Below the pieces are notes generated by a model. The model was not told the origin of the DNA. It was given only the letters and a program-made list of their open reading frames with translations, and searched no databases. A stretch of DNA of 11,531 nt from JANWKA01 sp035533815. GTDB taxonomy: Bacteria > Bacteroidota > Bacteroidia > Chitinophagales > Chitinophagaceae. Shown here in pieces: positions 6,325 to 11,531 of this stretch; position 1 is the stretch's first letter; every line of letters begins with the position of its first letter. The position numbers and the translations under genes are program-made. The stretch spans positions 1 to 11,531 of the forward strand of contig DATLTB010000111.1 of NCBI GenBank assembly GCA_035533815.1, read 5' to 3'.

Positions 6325-9300
6325 ATGAGCCTTCCCTCCTTTTCGTTGAAGCGCCCGGTGTTTGCCACCGTGATGAGCATCCTGATCATCCTGTTCGGGG
6401 TCATCGGCTATACCTTCCTGGGGGTTCGTGATTATCCGGCGATCACCCCCCCGGTCATCAGTGTGAATACCAATTATACGGGAGCCAATGCTGATGTGGT
6501 GGAATCCCAGATCACGGAACCCCTGGAAAAATCGATTAACGGCGTTCCCGGCATCCGGTCCATATCGTCCACCAGTGCAGAAGGTGTCAGCAACATCTCT
6601 GTGGAGTTCAATCTGAGCTCCGACCTGGAGACTGCAGCCAATGATGTCAGGGACAAAGTATCCCAGGCCCAGCGCCAGCTACCCCCCAACATCGATGCTC
6701 CGCCCGTGGTCACCAAGGCGGATGCAGATGCCGGGGCCATCCTGGCCATGACGGTGCAAAGCAGTACCCGCAATATCCTCCAGGTGGATGATTACGCCGA
6801 AAATGTACTGGTGGAAAAGCTGCAGACCATCCCCGGGGTGAGCAGCATCCAGGTTTGGGGACAGAAGTTGTATTCCATGCGTTTATGGCTGGATCCACAT
6901 AAGATGGCGGCTTACGGACTGACCCCGCAGGATGTCCAGGCTGCCCTGACCCGGGAAAATGTGGAACTTCCTTCCGGCCAGATCACCGGTAATGAAACCA
7001 CCATGACCGTGAGGACCATGGGCAGGTTATCCACTCCCTCCCAGTTCAATAAACTGATCATCAAGAATATCGGGGGAAGGATCATTCACCTCGCCGATAT
7101 TGGTTATGCCGAACTGGGTGCAGAGAATCAATACACCATCCTGAAGGAAAAAGGCGTCCCCATGATCGGCCTGGCCCTGGTACCCCAGCCGGGAGCCAAT
7201 TATGTAGCCATATCCGATGAATTTTACAAGCGGCTGGCTATGCTCCGCAAGGATACTCCCAAGGATATCAAGCTGGGTATTGTATTTGACAACAGCACCT
7301 ATATCCGGCAATCCGTCAGTGAAGTCGGGGAAACCCTGGCCATCGCCCTGGCCCTGGTGGTATTGATCATTTACCTGTTCTTCCGGGACTGGCTCATCGC
7401 TCTTCGTCCCCTGATCGATATCCCGGTCTCCCTGATCGGGGCTTTTTTCATCATGTACATCTTTGGACTGACGGTCAATATATTAACCTTGTTGGGGATT
7501 GTGCTGGCCACTGGTCTGGTGGTAGACGACGGTATTGTTGTGACGGAAAACATATTCAAAAAGCTGGAAGCGGGCTTGCCCCGCATGCAGGCAGCCCGGG
7601 AGGGAGCCGACCAGGTGTTCTTTGCGGTCATCGCGACTTCCATTACGCTGGCCTTTGTTTTTCTGCCCATTGTGTTCATGCAGGGATTTGTGGGCCGGCT
7701 GTTCCGGGAATTCGGGATTGTAGTGGCTGGAGCCGTGCTGATCTCCGCATTTGTCTCCCTGACCCTGACCCCCGTGCTAAATCTTAAATTATCCCGGGCG
7801 CACCATACCCGGTCCCGGTTCTATAACAAGACCGAGCCCTTTTTCAAGTGGATGGAAGAGGGCTATAAAAGTTCGCTGCAAAGTTTCATGAAAGTGCGTT
7901 GGGTGGCTTTTCTGATTATCCTGGCCTGTGTGGGGATGAGCTTCCTGGTTGGCACCCACCTGAAATCCGAACTTGCCCCCATGGAGGACCGCAGCCAGTT
8001 CAGGATCAGCCTGACCGCTCCGGTCGGCACTTCATTTGATGTCATGGAAAAATATACCGATGAGGTGGTGAATTTCATCATGGATTCCATGCCGGAACAT
8101 GAGGCCGTCCTGAGCGTGACTGCACCACCCTTCATCGCTTCGGGTTCCACGAACACGGCATTCATGTATGTCACCTTCTCAGACCCCTCCAAGCGAAAGC
8201 GCAGCCAGCATGAACTGGCCCTCTACCTGGACCGTCATCTCCGGGAGTTCCCGCAGGGAAGAGGCTATGTGATCGAGCCCCCAACCATCCAGGTGAATAA
8301 CAGACCCGGACTTCCGGTGCAATTTGTGATCGAGAACATCAACCTGGACACCCTGGAAGCTTACCTCCCGAAATTCATGGACAAGGCTTATCCTGATCCG
8401 GTATTCGGCGGGGTGGTCGATGTTGACATGAAGCTCAACAACCCGGAACTGCAGGTCCAGGTCAACCGGGCACTGGCCACAGAAGATAATATTTCCGTCA
8501 GCGATATTTCCCAGACGGTGCAGCTTGCCCTCAGCAATGAACGGCTGGGTTATTTCGTGATGAACGGGAAACAATATGATGTCGTGGGGGAAGTGTCCAG
8601 CCAGTACAGGGACCGTCCCTCAGACCTGCCTGATCTTTACGTCAGCAGCAGCACCAATCCCAGCCAGCAGCCTGTACAGCTGGATAACCTGGTCAGTGTG
8701 GAACAATCCGCCAGCCCGCCGCAGATCTATCACTATAACCGGTATAAATCGGCTACAGTTTCTGCCAGCCTGGCACCGGGTAAAACCGTCAGTGACGGGA
8801 TCGCGGAGATGCAGAAAATAGGCCGGGAAACCCTGGGGCCTTCCTTTACCACCGAACTGACGGGTACCTCAAGGGATTATGCGGAAAGTTCTTCCAGCGC
8901 CGTTTTTGCCCTGGTGCTGGCCCTGGCCCTGATATACCTGGTACTCTCCGCGTTGTTTGAAAGCTTCATTGATCCCTTAACCATCATGCTGACTGTGCCA
9001 TTGGCTGCATGCGGGGCCTTACTTTCCCTCTGGCTCTTTGATCAGACCCTGAACATATTTTCCGAGATCGGGATGATCATGCTGATCGGGCTGGTCACCA
9101 AAAACGGCATCCTGATCGTGGACTTTGCCAATAATCACCGGGACCTGGGGATGAGCAAAGTGGATGCGGCCATAGAAGCCGCATCCCTCCGGCTGCGCCC
9201 CATTCTCATGACCAGCCTGGCCATGAGCCTGGGTGCCCTGCCAATTGCCTTATCGCTGGGAGCAGCTTCCACCAGTCGTATCCCCCTGGGTATCGTCATA

Positions 9301-9420
9301 GTAGGAGGGATCATGTTTTCCCTGGTCCTGACCCTATATGTCATTCCTGCCATGTATTCCTACCTGTCGATACGCAGGAAAAAGAAGGAAGATTTACCTG
9401 AAAAACCCTATAATGCATGA
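6325..9420 (+). CDS. RND efflux pump permease (HAE1/AcrB-like)
   Basis: This is the inner-membrane, proton-driven pump of a tripartite efflux system, probably a homotrimer. Numbered from the ATG at 6325 it has 1031 residues, the normal size. It shows the family layout: TM1 (about 8-30), a large periplasmic porter/docking domain, TM2-TM6 (about 335-495), a second periplasmic domain, and TM8-TM12 (about 860-1010). The proton-relay residues are present: Asp401-Asp402 in GLVVDDGIVVTEN (TM4), Lys926 in GLVTKNGILIVDFAN (TM10), and the RLRP arginines (956 and 958) matching the TM11 region. These mark it as a drug/hydrophobe exporter type rather than a heavy-metal (CusA) type. The substrate cannot be told from sequence. 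A TTG at 6313 would add four residues, but the ATG leads directly into the conserved cytoplasmic helix and TM1 (SLPSFSLKRPVFATVM). The channel gene follows after 48 bases. Confidence 0.97.
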   Translation: MSLPSFSLKRPVFATVMSILIILFGVIGYTFLGVRDYPAITPPVISVNTNYTGANADVVESQITEPLEKSINGVPGIRSISSTSAEGVSNISVEFNLSSDLETAANDVRDKVSQAQRQLPPNIDAPPVVTKADADAGAILAMTVQSSTRNILQVDDYAENVLVEKLQTIPGVSSIQVWGQKLYSMRLWLDPHKMAAYGLTPQDVQAALTRENVELPSGQITGNETTMTVRTMGRLSTPSQFNKLIIKNIGGRIIHLADIGYAELGAENQYTILKEKGVPMIGLALVPQPGANYVAISDEFYKRLAMLRKDTPKDIKLGIVFDNSTYIRQSVSEVGETLAIALALVVLIIYLFFRDWLIALRPLIDIPVSLIGAFFIMYIFGLTVNILTLLGIVLATGLVVDDGIVVTENIFKKLEAGLPRMQAAREGADQVFFAVIATSITLAFVFLPIVFMQGFVGRLFREFGIVVAGAVLISAFVSLTLTPVLNLKLSRAHHTRSRFYNKTEPFFKWMEEGYKSSLQSFMKVRWVAFLIILACVGMSFLVGTHLKSELAPMEDRSQFRISLTAPVGTSFDVMEKYTDEVVNFIMDSMPEHEAVLSVTAPPFIASGSTNTAFMYVTFSDPSKRKRSQHELALYLDRHLREFPQGRGYVIEPPTIQVNNRPGLPVQFVIENINLDTLEAYLPKFMDKAYPDPVFGGVVDVDMKLNNPELQVQVNRALATEDNISVSDISQTVQLALSNERLGYFVMNGKQYDVVGEVSSQYRDRPSDLPDLYVSSSTNPSQQPVQLDNLVSVEQSASPPQIYHYNRYKSATVSASLAPGKTVSDGIAEMQKIGRETLGPSFTTELTGTSRDYAESSSSAVFALVLALALIYLVLSALFESFIDPLTIMLTVPLAACGALLSLWLFDQTLNIFSEIGMIMLIGLVTKNGILIVDFANNHRDLGMSKVDAAIEAASLRLRPILMTSLAMSLGALPIALSLGAASTSRIPLGIVIVGGIMFSLVLTLYVIPAMYSYLSIRRKKKEDLPEKPYNA

Positions 9421-9468
9421 GGGAGATCCCAGGCAGTTCAGCCAAACCGGATCCGTTACCTGACCTAA

Positions 9469-10794
9469 ATGATGACAGTGAAAAAAATAATCCCCTTAGT
9501 CCTGCTGTATAATCTGGCCTACACCATCTGTCCGGGTCAGAACCAACACCCCCTGATGACCCTGGATAATGCCATTGCCATCGGACTCAAAAACAATTAC
9601 GATATCCTGATGGCCAAAAATCAGGCTGCGGTTTCTGCCAATGATTACAGTTTTGCGTTTGGGGCTTTCCTGCCCACCATCAACGGACTGGCTTCCAAAA
9701 GCTGGGCTGTCAATAATGTGAACCAGAAATTCCTCAGCGGCTCTTCGATTAATAAAAAGAATGCCATTTCAAGCAATACGAATCTTTCCGTGAACCTGAA
9801 CTGGACCCTGTTCGACGGCCTGAAAGTCTTCGCAGCAGCCCACCAGCTGGCTGCCATCAAGAGCGAGGGGGAGCTGGATGTCAAGAATCAGGTGAACAAT
9901 TCGGTGGCTGCGATTATCGATGCCTATTATAATATTGTTCAGCAAAAGCAAAACCTGCTTTCCCTTCAGCAACTAATGGACATATCCAGGCAGAAACTGG
10001 ATATCGCCACCAGGCAGTTCAATGTCGGATCGGGGGCGAAACTGGCCATGCTGCAGGCTGAGGTGGACCTGGACAGCCAGAAATCCGCCTATCTGCAGCA
10101 GCAATATATGCTGGACCAGGACAAGTCCGCCCTGAACCAGCTCATCGCCCTGCCGGCAGTCAATACGGATTATGATGTGGTGGACACCATTCCCGTTGAC
10201 CTGGGCATGGGCTATGATGCCCTGAAGGTCGAGATATTCAACAGCAATATCCCCCTGCAGGTTCAGCAGAAAAATATCGACATCTCCCGGTATCTGCTTC
10301 AGGAAGACGAGGCAGCCCGATATCCAACCATTTCCTTCGATCCCAGTTACTCCTATAGCCTATCCCAGACTGCTGCCGGTTTTGCCCTGTACAGCCAGAA
10401 CAGGGGGTTCACCTATGGCTTTACGGCAACCATCCCCATTTTCAACCAGTTCAACAATACGCGACTGGTCCGTGATGCCCGGCTGAACATAGTCTACCAG
10501 CAGCTGTCCCTGTCAAACCAGCAAAGCCAGCTGGACCTCAGTCTGCAGACAGCATTCAATAATTATGATTATTATCACAAAGCCCTGCTGTTGGATGAAC
10601 AGACCTATAGCGTGGCTCAGGAAAGTGCCCAGATTGCCCTGGCCACCTTTCAACAGGCCCAAAGCACCCTGATAGACGTGCAGATTGCCCAGCAAAGCCT
10701 ACAGGCAGCCTCCAATAAGCTCATTGCCGACCGCTATAACCTCAAAGTGGCAGAAACCACCCTGCTGCAGCTCCGGGGCAGCCTGGTGAAATAG
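9469..10794 (+). CDS. TolC-family outer-membrane efflux channel
   Basis: The 441-residue protein is the outer-membrane exit duct that completes the tripartite pump with the two genes upstream. A signal peptide covers about residues 1-24 (hydrophobic IIPLVLLYNLAYTI, likely cut near PGQ). The Cys at 21 lacks a lipobox, so it is probably not lipidated, unlike OprM. Two outer-membrane-efflux repeats follow, about 30-220 and 235-437. Each has long amphipathic, Gln- and Ala-rich helices, and each carries the beta-strand segments typical of the family: FLPTINGLASKSW and NLNWTLFDG in the first, YPTISFDPSYSYSLS and TATIPIFNQFN in the second. The length is standard. A second ATG directly follows the first, so the start may be one codon later. 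It is the third gene of the operon, 48 bases after the permease. Confidence 0.94.
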   Translation: MMTVKKIIPLVLLYNLAYTICPGQNQHPLMTLDNAIAIGLKNNYDILMAKNQAAVSANDYSFAFGAFLPTINGLASKSWAVNNVNQKFLSGSSINKKNAISSNTNLSVNLNWTLFDGLKVFAAAHQLAAIKSEGELDVKNQVNNSVAAIIDAYYNIVQQKQNLLSLQQLMDISRQKLDIATRQFNVGSGAKLAMLQAEVDLDSQKSAYLQQQYMLDQDKSALNQLIALPAVNTDYDVVDTIPVDLGMGYDALKVEIFNSNIPLQVQQKNIDISRYLLQEDEAARYPTISFDPSYSYSLSQTAAGFALYSQNRGFTYGFTATIPIFNQFNNTRLVRDARLNIVYQQLSLSNQQSQLDLSLQTAFNNYDYYHKALLLDEQTYSVAQESAQIALATFQQAQSTLIDVQIAQQSLQAASNKLIADRYNLKVAETTLLQLRGSLVK

Positions 10795-10805
10795 CCGGTA
10801 TAAAG

Positions 10806-10818
10806 CCGGGTATCCCGG
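10806..10818 (+). repeat. Short GC hairpin before the GNAT gene
   Basis: CCGGG and CCCGG form a five-base-pair all-GC stem with a TAT loop. It sits between the channel stop and the acetyltransferase ATG, ending 6 bases before that ATG. It has no T-run, so it is not a standard terminator. Its position could reduce translation initiation or mark an RNA processing site, but this is inferred from position only. Confidence 0.35.
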
Positions 10819-10824
10819 ACTCCC

Positions 10825-11280
10825 ATGTACTCTCTTCATCTGATCAACTATGATAGCCAGGAATACCTGGACATGGTAGAGCTCCGGTTACAGGTCCTGC
10901 GCAAGCCGCTGGGCCTGCATTTCACCCCGGAAAGTTTGCTGGAGGAAAAAAATGATCTGCTCATCGGTTGTTTTGCATCAGCCGGGGGGAAAATGATCGG
11001 TTGCTGCATCCTCAGTCCGGTGGACCCCACCCTGATCCGCCTACGTCAGATGGCTGTGACTCCGGATCACCAGGGCAAGGGTGCCGGAAAAGCCCTGCTG
11101 GCCTTTGCCGAGAAGCAGGCTACCCGGCAAGGTTACCGGATTATCGAGATGCATGCCCGCAAAACAGCCGTCCCCTTTTACACTGGCTGCGGTTATCTTC
11201 CCCGGGGCGGAGAATTCCTGGAACTGGGTATTGCCCATATGCTCATGAGCAAGCACCTGGGTAGGTATAAGAATCCTTGA
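10825..11280 (+). CDS. GNAT family N-acetyltransferase
   Basis: This 151-residue protein has the GCN5-related acetyltransferase fold, which transfers acetyl from acetyl-CoA to an amine. Motif A is clear at residues 72-95: RLRQMAVTPDHQGKGAGKAL, including the pyrophosphate-binding Q-x-x-G-x-G/A (QGKGAG). Motif B is visible as MHARKTAVPFYTGCGY (109-124). The pattern resembles small stand-alone members of the ElaA/YjcF type, whose substrates are mostly unknown; nothing identifies this as an antibiotic-modifying enzyme. It is cytosolic. It begins 30 bases after the channel gene, so it probably shares the efflux transcript, possibly at a lower level because of the hairpin in front. The ATG is the first start in frame and gives a normal length. 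Confidence 0.92.
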   Translation: MYSLHLINYDSQEYLDMVELRLQVLRKPLGLHFTPESLLEEKNDLLIGCFASAGGKMIGCCILSPVDPTLIRLRQMAVTPDHQGKGAGKALLAFAEKQATRQGYRIIEMHARKTAVPFYTGCGYLPRGGEFLELGIAHMLMSKHLGRYKNP

Positions 11281-11294
11281 AACCCAGGCAAGTT

Positions 11295-11327
11295 TAACCA
11301 TTACTGCTGATCAATAATTGATGGTTA
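11295..11327 (+). terminator. Possible stem-loop downstream of the efflux/GNAT operon
   Basis: TAACCAT (11295-11301) and ATGGTTA (11321-11327) form a perfect seven-base-pair stem with a 19-base loop, starting 14 bases after the GNAT stop. Within it, ATCAA-TAA-TTGAT (11310-11322) offers a competing smaller hairpin. The position suits a transcript end, but no T-run follows, so intrinsic termination is doubtful. Confidence 0.3.
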
Positions 11328-11353
11328 TACATACATACAGGGACTAATGAGGT

Positions 11354-11379
11354 ATGGCATATATTTTATATTATGCCAT
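11354..11379. repeat. Perfect 8-base inverted repeat
   Basis: ATGGCATA (11354-11361) and TATGCCAT (11372-11379) are exact reverse complements around a 10-base all-A/T spacer. Allowing one bulge, the stem extends further into the spacer. With no T-run on either side it is a poor terminator. The symmetry could serve as a protein-binding site or an RNA hairpin. Confidence 0.45.
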
Positions 11380-11490
11380 GTAAAGGGTTTAAGAGAATTC
11401 AACATACAAATGCAACTTTATTTTAAGAGCAGATTACTCACATTTTTTCAAAATTAAGAACCAAAAACATACTATTTAAATTATTTAAAT

Positions 11491-11531
11491 ATGAATAAAT
11501 CTTTAATGTCAATTAGTACAGAAGTTGCATT
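11491..11531 (+). CDS. Possible 5' end of a gene running off the window
   Basis: An ATG at 11491 opens a frame that stays open for 13 codons to the right edge (it begins MNKSLMSISTEVA). It follows an AT-rich upstream region of about 200 bases, as would be expected for a start. The fragment is far too short to identify, and an open run of this length is common by chance. Confidence 0.25.
   Translation, partial: MNKSLMSISTEVA

Larger units (their letters stand above)
11281..11490. other. AT-rich right flank with inverted repeats
   Basis: I see no gene here. After the acetyltransferase stop come two inverted repeats (listed separately), three tandem ATAC units near 11327-11338, and then strongly AT-rich DNA that includes two adjacent ATTTAAAT palindromes near 11474-11490. 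It probably holds the end of the efflux/GNAT transcript and the promoter of whatever lies to the right. Confidence 0.45.

Noticed and set aside
1..11531. CRISPR array, tRNA, rRNA, transposase or phage genes
   Set aside because: No regularly spaced repeats, cloverleaf-like segments, transposase motifs or terminal repeats with target duplications were seen by eye.

Overview
The window looks like a chromosomal segment of a Bacteroidota bacterium, probably in or near Chitinophagales. Three things point there. Genes run in the order acpP-fabF-rnc, as is usual for that phylum. Start codons lack Shine-Dalgarno sequences. Two good matches to the Bacteroidota -7 promoter element (TAnnTTTG) sit in the divergent intergenic region. 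The genus-level placement is inference only.

Layout. Positions 1-853 hold no convincing gene: a few short open frames, an AT-rich stretch and one imperfect hairpin. At 854-1414 (minus) lies a dihydrofolate-reductase-fold protein of the RibD C-terminal family, divergent from a two-CBS-domain protein at 1572-2000 (plus). The CBS gene converges, with only 8 bases between, on a minus-strand transcription unit at 2009-4900. In transcription order that unit is acyl carrier protein (acpP), beta-ketoacyl-ACP synthase II (fabF), ribonuclease III (rnc) and a small secreted protein of unknown function rich in Ser, Asn and Gly.

A 293-base divergent spacer (4901-5193) separates this unit from a plus-strand tripartite efflux operon: membrane fusion protein (5194-6279), HAE1-type RND inner-membrane pump (6325-9420) and TolC-type outer-membrane channel (9469-10794). 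A GNAT acetyltransferase (10825-11280) follows 30 bases later and is probably co-transcribed. The last 250 bases are AT-rich, with two inverted repeats and possibly the first 13 codons of another gene at the right edge.

How the genes work together. AcpP carries acyl chains that FabF elongates in type II fatty acid synthesis, and RNase III is co-encoded by long-conserved linkage. The three efflux genes together encode a complete cell-envelope-spanning, proton-driven pump. No transcriptional regulator for the pump lies inside the window.

I found no CRISPR array, tRNA, rRNA, insertion sequence or recognisable new defence or mobile system. The least explained items are the secreted protein behind rnc, the Asn in place of a usual Asp in the RNase III active site, and the unassigned first 850 bases.
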